From JACPYM01 sp031423495 (GTDB lineage: Bacteria > Acidobacteriota > Blastocatellia > RBC074): 64,000 nt of DNA. The position numbers were made by a program, and so were the translations under genes. This document shows, one piece after another, positions 36,132 through 45,034 of the stretch. Location of the stretch: assembly GCA_031423495.1 (NCBI GenBank), contig JANPFP010000223.1, positions 1 through 64,000 on the forward strand. The letters run 5' to 3'. Each line of letters begins with the position of its first letter. The first letter of the stretch is position 1. Under the pieces are notes generated by a model, which ran no database searches, had not been told where the DNA came from, and saw only the letters and a program-made list of their open reading frames with translations.

Positions 36132-36596
36132 TTAAAGCTTGAAATTAGGTACTATCTTGGATTTTCTGAGCTTACCAGTATGACCGTAAATCGTGATCTC
36201 TCTTTGGTTATTAACTACCCACACCTCTAACGCTCCTTTGGCAAGATATAATTCAATTTTGTGTTCAATCTCTGCTTTTGAATTCGACGGTGAAATAACT
36301 TCTATGCAAATTTCAGGAGCTTTCGGATAGGGAGTAACTTCTCCGAATTCGGACATGAACTCATCGGAAGCCCAAGCCGTATCTGCCACTTTCACCCCAT
36401 CAGAGGTTTCAATAGAGCATTCGGTAATGATTGTCCCCGACCTTTTCTTACGATCAATCCTCTTTCCTACGTCAAACTGCAATATCCCATGCCTGTTCGA
36501 GGCGGGGCTCATTAAGATTTGTCCAAATCTGTTTGTTTCAATCTTAAAGGGCAAATTCTGTAACAAAGAGTTATTTATAATTTCGTCCCAAGTCAT
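36132..36596 (-). CDS. Uma2 family (putative restriction-endonuclease-fold) protein
   Basis: 154 residues. VADTAWAS and PEICIEVISPSN give the PD-(D/E)XK-like Asp and Glu of the Uma2/DUF820 family, followed by IELYLAKGALEVWVV. The region is visibly AT-richer than its neighbours, hinting at recent acquisition. Uma2 genes are scattered widely and their role is undetermined. Two more Uma2 genes lie at 51584 and 56290. Confidence 0.85.
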   Translation of the reverse strand: MTWDEIINNSLLQNLPFKIETNRFGQILMSPASNRHGILQFDVGKRIDRKKRSGTIITECSIETSDGVKVADTAWASDEFMSEFGEVTPYPKAPEICIEVISPSNSKAEIEHKIELYLAKGALEVWVVNNQREITIYGHTGKLRKSKIVPNFKL

Positions 36597-36602
36597 AACT
36601 AC

Positions 36603-37952
36603 CTATCCTTTCTTGCCGATGCAATACAAATGTTTGTCGCCGCGAATGAACAGCCTGCCGTTCGCCACTGCCGGAGAAGCGTAAATTGGCTCATCCAGCG
36701 CATTGACCTTGAGTACTTCATGAATCGGCCCGGCTTTAATCAAAAAGCCGTCGCCATCTTCGCTCAACAAAAGTAATTTGTCATCATAAGCCAACGGCGA
36801 AGCCGAAAAACTTTCCGGCGTAGGCACGCGGCCTCCTTCGTATTTGATTGAGCCGGTTTTAGCGTCGAGGCAAGTCAGAATGCCTTTGTCGCTGATGAGG
36901 TATAAATAATCGCCATACAAAATCGGTGAAGCGACATAAGCCGTACCTTTGTCATAACTCCAAGCTACTTTTGAAGTCCCGGTTAAGTTACCCGCGCCGC
37001 CTAACTGAATGCCTAACACGCGCTTGCTCGGATAACCTGCCGAAGGAAAAACCATGTCGTGGCCGCTGACGATGCTGGGGATGGCCCAGCCTTTGACGCC
37101 TTCGCATTGCCAAAGCTCTTTGCCCGTCAGCGGATCGTAAGCAATCACCGATTCCCAGCCGCTGGCAATTAACTCTACGCGGTTGCCAGTGCGCACAATC
37201 GCAGGCGTCGAATGCGTCTTGCGATGATCGCGCACCGCGCGCCAGACCTCTTTGCCCGTACGTTTATTGAGTGCGACCAAAAACGAAAGCTGCGCTCCGC
37301 CGTCTTCATTGTCGCATTGCAGGTAAAGCAGGTTTTCATAAAGCACCGGTGAAGTGCCCGGCCCCATGCCTACTTTAGAGATTTTGCCGAGCGCAGACTT
37401 CCAAATCAGCTTGCCGCTAAGGTCGTAACAATAAATCCCTTCTGCTTCGAAAGAAGCGTAAACATATTTCCCGTCAGTTACCGGCGTACCCGAAGCATAA
37501 GTATTCTTGCGATGCCGGTCATCTAACACCGTGCCTTCGTGGGCTACTTTTTCCCAAATAATTTTCCCCGAATCGCGGTCGAGACAAATTACCTTGAGCG
37601 TATGCTTGCGGTTTCCCGAAGTACTGTCAGGGTGTATCCACGCTTTATCGTTCCGCACGTGAGCTATCGCTTTTTTATCAGGAAGAACCTCGCCCTCGAG
37701 GTCAGAAGTCAGAAAAACATACCTGCCCCAAATCACTGGCGAAGAATGTCCACGCCCGACAATCTCAGTCTTCCAAACAATGTTCTCGGTCGCGCTCCAT
37801 TCCGTAGGCAGGTTGGTTTCGCTGACGACGGCATTGCCTGACGGGCCGCGAAATTGCGGCCAATTGGCAGTGGTGCTTTTCGTTTGCGCAAACACAGAAG
37901 CGACCAGCAAAAGCCAGCCGCTTAAAAGAAAAAAATAATAGTGTTTTTTCAT
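36603..37952 (-). CDS. Secreted PQQ-like beta-propeller protein A
   Basis: 449 residues: signal peptide (YYFFLLSGWLLLVASVFAQ) then repeated PQQ-type blades (NWPQFRGPSGNAV, GRGHSSPVIWGRYVFLTSD, GKELWQCEGVKGW, YGDYLYLISDKGILTCLDAKTG). The final IRGDKHLYCIGKKG motif recurs in the next two paralogues. Such propellers may bind PQQ or act as BamB-like scaffolds; the cofactor site cannot be confirmed. It follows propeller B after nine bases. Confidence 0.88.
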   Translation of the reverse strand: MKKHYYFFLLSGWLLLVASVFAQTKSTTANWPQFRGPSGNAVVSETNLPTEWSATENIVWKTEIVGRGHSSPVIWGRYVFLTSDLEGEVLPDKKAIAHVRNDKAWIHPDSTSGNRKHTLKVICLDRDSGKIIWEKVAHEGTVLDDRHRKNTYASGTPVTDGKYVYASFEAEGIYCYDLSGKLIWKSALGKISKVGMGPGTSPVLYENLLYLQCDNEDGGAQLSFLVALNKRTGKEVWRAVRDHRKTHSTPAIVRTGNRVELIASGWESVIAYDPLTGKELWQCEGVKGWAIPSIVSGHDMVFPSAGYPSKRVLGIQLGGAGNLTGTSKVAWSYDKGTAYVASPILYGDYLYLISDKGILTCLDAKTGSIKYEGGRVPTPESFSASPLAYDDKLLLLSEDGDGFLIKAGPIHEVLKVNALDEPIYASPAVANGRLFIRGDKHLYCIGKKG

Positions 37953-37961
37953 AACCTGCTT

Positions 37962-39317
37962 CTATGCATTCGGTTTCTTGCCGATACAAAACAAATGTTT
38001 CTCGCCGCGAATGAACAGCTTGCCATCCGCAATCGCAATTGAAGTCTTGCAAGGTTCGCCCAGCGAGTTAGTGCCTAAAACTTCATGCTTCGGCCCGGCC
38101 TTGATAACAAACGTATCGCCGTCATCGCTGGTCAACAAAATCTTATCGTCGAAAGCTACGGGCGAAGCGCCATAAAACTTCGTAGCAATAGGTACGCGCC
38201 CACCTTCATAAACGATTTTTCCGGTTTTAGCGTCGAGACAGGTCATCACGCCGCCGTCACTCATCAGGTAAACATAATCGCCATACAAAATCGGCGAAGG
38301 TACATAGGCCGTGCCTTTGTTGTACTTCCAGACAACCTGATCAGCCGCCAGCGTACCCGCCCCGCCCGGCTTGATGGCAATAATATTTTTGGAAGGATAG
38401 CCCGTCGAAGCAATTACCAACCCGTGGCCGACGAGCGGCGTAGCAATCGCGTTGGCTTTCACGCCTTCGGTTTGCCACAACTCTTTGCCGGTTTTCGGGT
38501 CGTAGGCAATCACCAACTCATTGCCGCTGGTAATTAACTCCGTGCGCGTCCCCGTATTTACCAACACTGGCGTAGACCAACTAACCTGCACCTTACGCGC
38601 CTGTCGCCAGATTTCTTTGCCGGTCTTTTTATCGAAGCCCGCTATAAAAGATTTTTCGCCTTCATTTTCGTCGCATTGCATAATCAACACGTTATCGAAT
38701 AACACAGGCGAAGTAGCTACGCCCATGCCTAGTGTCATAATTTGGCCGAGCGATTTTTTCCAAATCAGGTTCCCTTTGAAGTCATAACAATAAAGCCCTT
38801 CTGAGCCGAAGTAACTCCAGACGTATTTTCCATCCGTGACTGGCGTCGGCGCGGCGTAATTCCCACGCTTGTGGCGATAGTCATAAACCGTGCCTTCGTA
38901 AGAAACCTTTTCCCACAGCACCTTGCCCGAATCGCGGTCGAGGCAGATCGTCTCGAACTTGTGCAACAAATTCACGCCTGCCCATTCTGGGTGCTTGAAT
39001 TCTTCCTTGTTAATCATGTGCTTGGGCGGCTTGTGCGTTTCAGGGGCCGCGCCGTTCTCGATGTCGGTCGTCAGGAATACGCGATTGCCCCAAATCACGG
39101 GCTGCGAATAACCACGTCCGGCAATCGGGGTTTTCCAAAGCACATTTTTGGTATCGCTCCATTCGCTGGGTAAATTCTTTTCGAGCGAAATCCCTTGTCC
39201 GTCCGGCCCACGCCAGCCCGCCCAGTTGGTGGACGTTTTGGCAAACGAAGCCGGTAAATGATGAACGACAAAATAACTCGCGGCGATTAACGCGACTGAC
39301 AATACAAGACGAATCAT
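37962..39317 (-). CDS. Secreted PQQ-like beta-propeller protein B
   Basis: 451 residues, signal peptide then propeller blades matching protein A closely (NWAGWRGPDGQGI, GRGYSQPVIWGNRVFLTTD, YGDYVYLMSDGGVMTCLDAKTG). It and A are tandem duplicates. Its start overlaps the preceding DUF6265 stop by four bases (ATGA), so these are translationally coupled. Exported; enzymatic activity not demonstrated. Confidence 0.88.
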   Translation of the reverse strand: MIRLVLSVALIAASYFVVHHLPASFAKTSTNWAGWRGPDGQGISLEKNLPSEWSDTKNVLWKTPIAGRGYSQPVIWGNRVFLTTDIENGAAPETHKPPKHMINKEEFKHPEWAGVNLLHKFETICLDRDSGKVLWEKVSYEGTVYDYRHKRGNYAAPTPVTDGKYVWSYFGSEGLYCYDFKGNLIWKKSLGQIMTLGMGVATSPVLFDNVLIMQCDENEGEKSFIAGFDKKTGKEIWRQARKVQVSWSTPVLVNTGTRTELITSGNELVIAYDPKTGKELWQTEGVKANAIATPLVGHGLVIASTGYPSKNIIAIKPGGAGTLAADQVVWKYNKGTAYVPSPILYGDYVYLMSDGGVMTCLDAKTGKIVYEGGRVPIATKFYGASPVAFDDKILLTSDDGDTFVIKAGPKHEVLGTNSLGEPCKTSIAIADGKLFIRGEKHLFCIGKKPNA

Positions 39318-39877
39318 TGGTTGGTTTTTCCTTTCGCTTCGGCGGCTTTATGCGCGCCTTCAGTGTGATGTGGAGTGCGTTTTAGATTGAATACGACCTC
39401 GTTGACCGCGCCTTCTTTGCTACGCATCGCCAGGTAAATCTTCGCTGCGTCTTTGCCGTCCGGCGCAAAGGTCAGGCCGCTGAAATACATCGCGCCGTCT
39501 TTTTTGGCAACGAACTTGAACTCTACGAATTTATCTTTTTCTTCCCAACCTGTGAGGTCGGGGTTGAAATGCTTCAGGCGCAACACGAGACTGCCTTCGT
39601 GTTCAAAGAAACTCATGAATTCATAAAACACCGGCTTGCCATCTTTGCTGTGCTTGAACGTACCGATCATCCGGCCATTTTCCGCAGGTCCCCAGGTTTC
39701 TTCGTTTTGCCCGCCCAAACCGTCACCCGTCCAACGACCTGTGAACCAAGTCATGTCGTTGATGGTCGCGGGCGGCGAAGCCTGTCCCGCCGCGAGTTTC
39801 ATGGTGTGTTCGGTGCTTTTCTCTTGCGCCAGCACAGGTGCGGCGAGCAACAGAACGAGTAACAAAAGTTTTTTCAT
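39314..39877 (-). CDS. DUF6265-type secreted protein
   Basis: 187 residues. Signal peptide (KKLLLLVLLLAAPVLAQ), then a lipocalin-like beta domain opening INDMTWFTGRWTGDG, with EETWGPAENGRMIGTFKHSKDGKPVFYEFM typical of DUF6265. A Lys/Ala-rich tail ends it. It sits between propellers B and C in the same operon, so the three may act together in the periplasm. Function unknown. Confidence 0.8.
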   Translation of the reverse strand: MKKLLLLVLLLAAPVLAQEKSTEHTMKLAAGQASPPATINDMTWFTGRWTGDGLGGQNEETWGPAENGRMIGTFKHSKDGKPVFYEFMSFFEHEGSLVLRLKHFNPDLTGWEEKDKFVEFKFVAKKDGAMYFSGLTFAPDGKDAAKIYLAMRSKEGAVNEVVFNLKRTPHHTEGAHKAAEAKGKTNQ

Positions 39878-39969
39878 AGCTTGCAGAATCTCCTTATTTC
39901 AGTTTCGTGGTTAGCAGCGATCAGTTCGTCGCTATCAATAAGACGATTCAACTCATCTCGAAAGGACAT
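39874..39969 (-). CDS. Candidate 31-residue small ORF coupled to the DUF6265 gene
   Basis: An ATG at 39969 with AAGG five bases upstream opens a 31-codon frame (MSFRDELNRLIDSDELIAAN, then a short basic end) whose TGA overlaps the DUF6265 ATG as ATGA. The peptide is charged and helical. The overlap and ribosome-binding site favour translation, perhaps as a coupling leader. It has no known family and could be chance. Confidence 0.35.
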   Translation of the reverse strand: MSFRDELNRLIDSDELIAANHETEIRRFCKL

Positions 39970-39980
39970 CTGCCTTATTT

Positions 39981-41348
39981 TTATTTTTGCGCAGCCTGCG
40001 CGGTCTTTTCTGCAATCGCAAACAAATGTTTTTGCCCACGTACGAATAACATCCCATCCGAAATCGCCGGCGTAGCCATCAGCACTTCGCCCATCGGGTT
40101 TTGGCTGACTAACTCGTACGTTATACCCGCTTTGATAACTACGATGTCACCGTCTTCGTTGGGGAAATAAAGGTTGCCGTTGGCGGCGACGGGCGAGCCT
40201 GAGTAGGAACTGCCTTTTTCGGAGACGCGCTTTTGATAAGCGCGTTCGCCGGTTTTGGCATTGTAAACATTGAGCGTGCCGTTGTTATTCACGACGTAAA
40301 GATGTTCGCCATATAAAATTGGCGTAGGTTGATAACTGCCGCCGCGTTGCGCGCTCCAGGCAATGGCGTCGTTACTGGTTTTGCCTTCAGCCAGCGAAAT
40401 GTCACCGTTCGCCGCGCCCTGTTTAATCGCGTAAACTGGCTGATTAGGGCGGTAACTATTCGCAATATAAATTAAATCGTGGCCGGCAATCGGCGTAGTC
40501 GAAGTTATTTCAGGATTACCTTTCATCGTCCATAACTCTTTGCCCGTCAGCGGATCGTAACCGCGCATGGCTTTGGTTGCGTTGGTGACTAACTCAACGC
40601 GCGACTTGCCTTCGACAATGGTTGGCGTACCCCACGAGGGAATTTCTTCGCGGTTGGTTTTCCAGAGTTGCTTGCCCGATTTAATGTCCCACGCGGCGAG
40701 GTAAGAACCTTGCTGAACGTCTACCTGCAAAATAACGGAGTTTTTATAAATAATCGGCGAAGTCGCCGTACCCCATTGGTAATCGGCGTCAAAAAACCAG
40801 CCGGAATCTAACGCGCCGAGGTCTTGCTTCCATTTCAGTTTGCCCTTTTTGTCGAAGCAATACAGCCCGCCTTCGGTGCCGAAAAAGGCTACGACGTGTT
40901 CGCCATCGGTCACGGGCGTTGAGTTCGCGTGCGTAGCTTTGGTGTGACGTTTAATTTTCGGCAGGCCTTCGGCGGCGACTTTATCCCAAATGATTTTGCC
41001 GGTTTTCTTCTCAAACGCCATCACGCGCCATGAATACTTGGCGGTTTCGTTGACGGAATCTACGTCGCCGTAAGGCCCGGCTTTGAAAAATGGATTGGCG
41101 TCGGCGCTCACGGCGGTCACTACGTATACGCGGTCGCCCCACACTACCGGGCTGGCGTGCGCGAGGCCGGGAATAGCGACCTTCCACGCAATGTTTTCGT
41201 TTTTCTCGACGTTCCATTTCGTCGGCACAGGCTTGCCGTCAGCTACGCCATTGGCTTTGTCGCCGCGAAAGCTCGGCCAGTTTTGTGCGAAAGCTGAGAC
41301 AGTGAGAACGAAAGACAGAGAGAATGACAGACAGAGAGATAATTTCAT
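39981..41348 (-). CDS. Secreted PQQ-like beta-propeller protein C
   Basis: 455 residues. Signal peptide (LCLSFSLSFVLTVSAFAQ) then blades (NWPSFRGDKANGV, GLAHASPVVWGDRVYVVTA, GKELWTMKGNPEITST). It ends in VRGQKHLFAIAEKT, the same closing motif as A and B, but is more diverged. Its start shares a base with the stop of the ankyrin gene upstream. Confidence 0.88.
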   Translation of the reverse strand: MKLSLCLSFSLSFVLTVSAFAQNWPSFRGDKANGVADGKPVPTKWNVEKNENIAWKVAIPGLAHASPVVWGDRVYVVTAVSADANPFFKAGPYGDVDSVNETAKYSWRVMAFEKKTGKIIWDKVAAEGLPKIKRHTKATHANSTPVTDGEHVVAFFGTEGGLYCFDKKGKLKWKQDLGALDSGWFFDADYQWGTATSPIIYKNSVILQVDVQQGSYLAAWDIKSGKQLWKTNREEIPSWGTPTIVEGKSRVELVTNATKAMRGYDPLTGKELWTMKGNPEITSTTPIAGHDLIYIANSYRPNQPVYAIKQGAANGDISLAEGKTSNDAIAWSAQRGGSYQPTPILYGEHLYVVNNNGTLNVYNAKTGERAYQKRVSEKGSSYSGSPVAANGNLYFPNEDGDIVVIKAGITYELVSQNPMGEVLMATPAISDGMLFVRGQKHLFAIAEKTAQAAQK

Positions 41349-42172
41349 TATTTAGCTTCTTCCTTCTTCAATACGGTTTGAAACGTCCCGTTCTTGAGCG
41401 TCGTGCCTGTGACCTTGTCGGCTTCGACAGTGAAAGTCAGACTCAAACCGTCCTGCTCGGCGGCGTCGAAGACATGTTCTTTGACAGGAACAAGTGTCAT
41501 TTCAGAACCATTCGCCGCGCCAATCAGCTTGCCGTCTTTGAGCGCAACTAGAATCGTCAGCGTTTCATTTTTGAATTTGCCTTCATACGACTTGAGCTTG
41601 TCGGCGCTGACGGCGAACGGCACGGTATCTTTGGCTCCGGCGGCTTTCAGCAATTCGACAACGTCCGAATGTTTTTTGCTTTTGGCGGTGGCGAGGTATT
41701 TATCGAGCCGTTCTTGCGGAAACTTGCCTTTCTCTAAAGCGGTTTTCACCAACGCCGCGTGATTGCCGTTCACGCCGTACCCCATCGCCATCTCGACTTC
41801 TTTCGCGCCTTTTTCGACCAGCAAGCGCATCACTTCAGCATTGCCCTTGCCTGAAGCCCAGCCGAGCGGCGTCGCCTTATAAAACGTATCTTGAATGTTT
41901 GGGTTAGCTCCGGCTTCGAGCAGCAACTTGACCATTTCGGCATTGCTGCGGTCGCAGGCGAAAAACAGCGGCGTCGCGCCATAAGGCGACTTGGCTTCTA
42001 CGTCAGCGCCTTTAGCGAGCAGCGATTTAACTAACTCAACGTTGCTTTTGCGCGTCGCCGCGAGCAGTTCGTCATTGATCGCTTTTTTATCTTTATTATT
42101 TTCGGGTGCGGTTTGCGCGGCGACGGGCAGCCACAACGCAAAAAGCAAAATACTGATAAACCATTTTTTCAT
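41348..42172 (-). CDS. Secreted ankyrin-repeat protein
   Basis: 274 residues from ATG 42172, placed nine bases after GGAG; an ATG at 42178 is too close to it. Signal peptide (WFISILLFALWLPVAAQ), then four ankyrin repeats (SPYGATPLFFACDRSNAEMVKLLLEAG; TFYKATPLGWASGKGNAEVMRLLVEKG) and a C-terminal beta domain opening YEGKFKNETLTILVAL. It is the first gene of the propeller operon. It likely binds a periplasmic partner. Confidence 0.85.
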   Translation of the reverse strand: MKKWFISILLFALWLPVAAQTAPENNKDKKAINDELLAATRKSNVELVKSLLAKGADVEAKSPYGATPLFFACDRSNAEMVKLLLEAGANPNIQDTFYKATPLGWASGKGNAEVMRLLVEKGAKEVEMAMGYGVNGNHAALVKTALEKGKFPQERLDKYLATAKSKKHSDVVELLKAAGAKDTVPFAVSADKLKSYEGKFKNETLTILVALKDGKLIGAANGSEMTLVPVKEHVFDAAEQDGLSLTFTVEADKVTGTTLKNGTFQTVLKKEEAK

Positions 42173-42298
42173 TGTCATAACTCCAAGAAATTCACCGAAG
42201 CATCCTGCAATTTGGCTGAAGGTGCGATGCTTCGGTTTCAGGCTCTACGAATAACGCGACGTTTAGGTTTCCATGAATTTACGGGGAAATTCACGGGC

Positions 42299-43411
42299 TT
42301 ACATCACGCCTTCGAGGGTTTCTTTGCGTAGCAAATCCACCACGGCTGTCAGGTCGCCGCCCGATTGCTCGTAAGCGCGCAACTGGCGGTCGGCACTGGT
42401 TCCGTTCGCCATAATCGTGTGAACGTAATTGATTTCGTTGCGGCAGCCGAGTTCGTCCACCACATCGTCAACGAATTCGAGCAATTCGATAATCAGGTCG
42501 CGGATGGGGACTTCAATGCGCTTGCCGAAATCAATCAGCTTGCCGTCGAGTCCGTAACGCGCCGCGCGCCATTTGTTTTCTTCGATCAACGAACGGCGAT
42601 AAAGCCTGAAGCCGAGGTTCTGCCGATACAACCGATAGAGTTTCGCCGTGATGGCTTGCAACAACGCGGCGACGCAAATGGTTTCATCCACTTTGGTCGG
42701 AATGTCGCAGATGCGATATTCCAAGGTAGGGAAAAACGGATGCGGCCTAACGTCCCACCAAATCTTTTTGGCGTTATCAATGCAGCCCGTCTGGGTGAGC
42801 AAATTGACGTAGCTTTCAAATTCGCCGAACGAACTAAAATAATCGGGAATGCCGGTGCGAGGGAATTGTTTGAAGACTTCGTAACGATAACTTTTCATCC
42901 CCGTGTTGCGCTTGATCCAGAACGGCGAACTCGTCGTCAGCGCGTATACGTGCGGCAAGAAATATCGCGCGGCATTCATCACGGCGATAGAGGCTTCTTT
43001 GTCTTCGATGCCTACGTGAACGTGCATGCCGAAAATCAACAGCGCACGCGCCGACTGTTGCAGTTCCTCAATCATCTGGGCGTAGCGTTCGTTCTCGGTG
43101 ATTTCCTGATCGGCCCAATGCGAGATCGGATGCGTCGAAGCCGCGACGAAGGCCAGCCCTTTGCGATGCGCGAGTTCGGCAATGGCGCGGCGCAACTTGA
43201 TGACGTCTTCGCGGGCCTCTTGCACGTCGCGGCAGATGCCCGTGCCGACTTCGATCATGGACTGGTGCATTTCGGGCTTGACCTGTTCGCCCAACAGCAT
43301 GCGGCCTTCGTCCAAAATCTCATTCACCCGCGAACGCAACTCACGCGTGTGCGGATCAATGATCTGAAATTCTTCTTCGATACCTAGTGTGAATTCGTTG
43401 TCGAATTTCAT
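42299..43411 (-). CDS. ybdK: Carboxylate-amine ligase, YbdK/GCS2 family
   Basis: 370 residues. The N-terminal TLGIEEEFQIIDP, MHQSMIEVGTG and GMHVHVGIEDKE are hallmarks of GCS2-type glutamate-cysteine ligase-like enzymes (YbdK group), which form amide bonds from a carboxylate and an amine with ATP. The true substrates here are unknown. The gene follows an ATP-grasp ligase gene on the same strand with a 215-base gap. Confidence 0.9.
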   Translation of the reverse strand: MKFDNEFTLGIEEEFQIIDPHTRELRSRVNEILDEGRMLLGEQVKPEMHQSMIEVGTGICRDVQEAREDVIKLRRAIAELAHRKGLAFVAASTHPISHWADQEITENERYAQMIEELQQSARALLIFGMHVHVGIEDKEASIAVMNAARYFLPHVYALTTSSPFWIKRNTGMKSYRYEVFKQFPRTGIPDYFSSFGEFESYVNLLTQTGCIDNAKKIWWDVRPHPFFPTLEYRICDIPTKVDETICVAALLQAITAKLYRLYRQNLGFRLYRRSLIEENKWRAARYGLDGKLIDFGKRIEVPIRDLIIELLEFVDDVVDELGCRNEINYVHTIMANGTSADRQLRAYEQSGGDLTAVVDLLRKETLEGVM

Positions 43412-43626
43412 AACTTCGCGCTCCTCTTAATGAAGTGACTGGCAGGCAAGCGCCCAAAGCAAGTCACGATGTGTGATGACAAGGATGTGTGGAGTGCGGC
43501 GGCTTTGACGAAGCTTTGGTGTTCGCCACTCAAGCGATTGCTCGCCCCCTAGCCCCCAGCAGCGAACGGAAAGCAGCGAACGGAAAGCGGCGGCAAGCCG
43601 ACCGCACTCACATTCAGTCTCTCTTT

Positions 43627-44715
43627 TTACTTCGCCTTCTTCGCCACAGGTTTCTTCAACTCGCCCGTCGCCGCCTTGCGCGTACGCTTCGGTTTGACGG
43701 GTTCAGAAATTTCATCAATCACCGCCGAAAGCGCTTTCGACGCGGATTGCGCGACATTCGCCGCGCCGGTGATGTGCAACGTAGTCTCATCGTTTTCAGG
43801 ATGCAGCCATTTGTTCCAGCGGTGATAACGCGCAGTCGGCGCTCCGTTCACCGCGTAATCAACCAGCATACGAGCAACCGCGTTGACGACCCAGTTGTGA
43901 TAGGGTTCGGTGACTGACCAAAGGTCGGCGTCGGGCGCGGGGTTGGTGAAATCAATCGCGTAAGGCACGCCGTCTTGCACCGCGAATTCGACCGTATTGA
44001 AGTCGTAGCCCAACGCTTCGTTTATCAAAATCGTGTCGCGGATCATGCGGTCTTCGAGTTCGCGCGGCAGGTCGCCTTCGCTGCGCGCGACGTAGCAACG
44101 ATTTTTCGGATCGTAAAGCATGACCAAGACTTCTTTGCGGCCTACGCAATAACAGCGCGTGTAATGCGTGAAATTGATGAATTGCTGCAAGGTCATCGCC
44201 AGCGTACCCGTCTTGTCGTAATCGCTCCACAACTCTTCTTTCGTGTCTACTTTATAAACATCGCGCCAGCCGCCGCCGTCGTGCGGTTTGAGAATGGCGG
44301 GCAGCCCTACGTGTTCGATGATCGCGTCCCAGTCGAGCGGATATTCGAGGTTGCGCAACGAAGCGTCAGTCACGCCTTTGATATAAGCCTTCTGCGGCAG
44401 CAGGACGGTTTTCGGAATCGCCAAGCCCAGCTTGGTCGCCAGCGAATAACCAAAAAATTTTTCGTCCGCCGACCACCAAAATGGATTGTTGACGACGATC
44501 GTGCCGTTGAGTGCGGCGTGTTTCAGATAAGATCGATAAAAAGGAATCTCGTGTGAGATGCGGTCAAATATGACGCGATATTCGCAAGCGTCATCTTGCT
44601 TGATGCCGCCGATCTTGACGTACTCAGCCGTGACGCCTGCGTTCATGCCGTTGATCTTTTCGATCAACGCGGGCGGAAAGGTATTTTCCATTCCGACCAA
44701 AATGCCAATTTTCAT
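43627..44715 (-). CDS. ATP-grasp ligase paired with the GCS2 enzyme
   Basis: 362 residues. The middle and C-terminal parts fit an ATP-grasp fold (LPAILKPHDGGGWRDVYKV for the ATP-binding Lys and Gly loop; NTVEFAVQDGVPYAIDFTNPAPDAD for the metal-binding Glu/Asp). The last 30 residues are a Lys/Arg-rich tail, which may bind nucleic acid or polyanions. GCS2 plus ATP-grasp pairs are a recognised context for synthesis of unusual amides or peptides. Product unknown. Confidence 0.82.
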   Translation of the reverse strand: MKIGILVGMENTFPPALIEKINGMNAGVTAEYVKIGGIKQDDACEYRVIFDRISHEIPFYRSYLKHAALNGTIVVNNPFWWSADEKFFGYSLATKLGLAIPKTVLLPQKAYIKGVTDASLRNLEYPLDWDAIIEHVGLPAILKPHDGGGWRDVYKVDTKEELWSDYDKTGTLAMTLQQFINFTHYTRCYCVGRKEVLVMLYDPKNRCYVARSEGDLPRELEDRMIRDTILINEALGYDFNTVEFAVQDGVPYAIDFTNPAPDADLWSVTEPYHNWVVNAVARMLVDYAVNGAPTARYHRWNKWLHPENDETTLHITGAANVAQSASKALSAVIDEISEPVKPKRTRKAATGELKKPVAKKAK

Positions 44716-45034
44716 AATGCTTCTCCTGATAAAATGAGTTCGTAGTTATAAAACATGAATCAATAGTGTGGGCTGATTTCCAATGATGGGAGCTATGAGA
44801 GTTATAGGAGTTATGTGGGTTAATCAGAGCAACGGTTTTCCCATAGCTCCCATAGCTCCCATAGCTCCTATAGCTCCCATCATTGCGGGTTAGCCCGGTC
44901 AAAAGGTATGAGGAAGAGACAACCTGACACCACGCTGACGGCGCAAGGGCTAGCCCCAGCCACGTTCAGTGCGTTATAGTCTGCCAAATCGAATGGGCAG
45001 TGTAGTTTTCAGTTCCCAAAGGTGTCAATTTCTT
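44716..45034. other. Divergent intergenic region with nonamer hairpin
   Basis: A 319-base gap between the divergent ATP-grasp and LolA-like genes. It should contain both promoters, but I cannot place them confidently. Its one clear structure is the nonamer inverted repeat at 44782-44884. Confidence 0.6.
44782..44884. repeat. Nonamer (GGGAGCTAT) inverted repeat
   Basis: The right arm (44840-44884) has four near-identical nonamers (CCCATAGCT/CCTATAGCT); the left (44782-44819) has degenerate copies (GGGAGCTAT, GGAGTTAT). It is the nine-base counterpart of the heptamer hairpins, at a divergent spacer. Confidence 0.88.

Noticed and set aside
42365..43387. 340-codon plus-strand frame opposite the GCS2 ligase
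   Set aside because: Shadow frame; the minus strand carries hallmark motifs.
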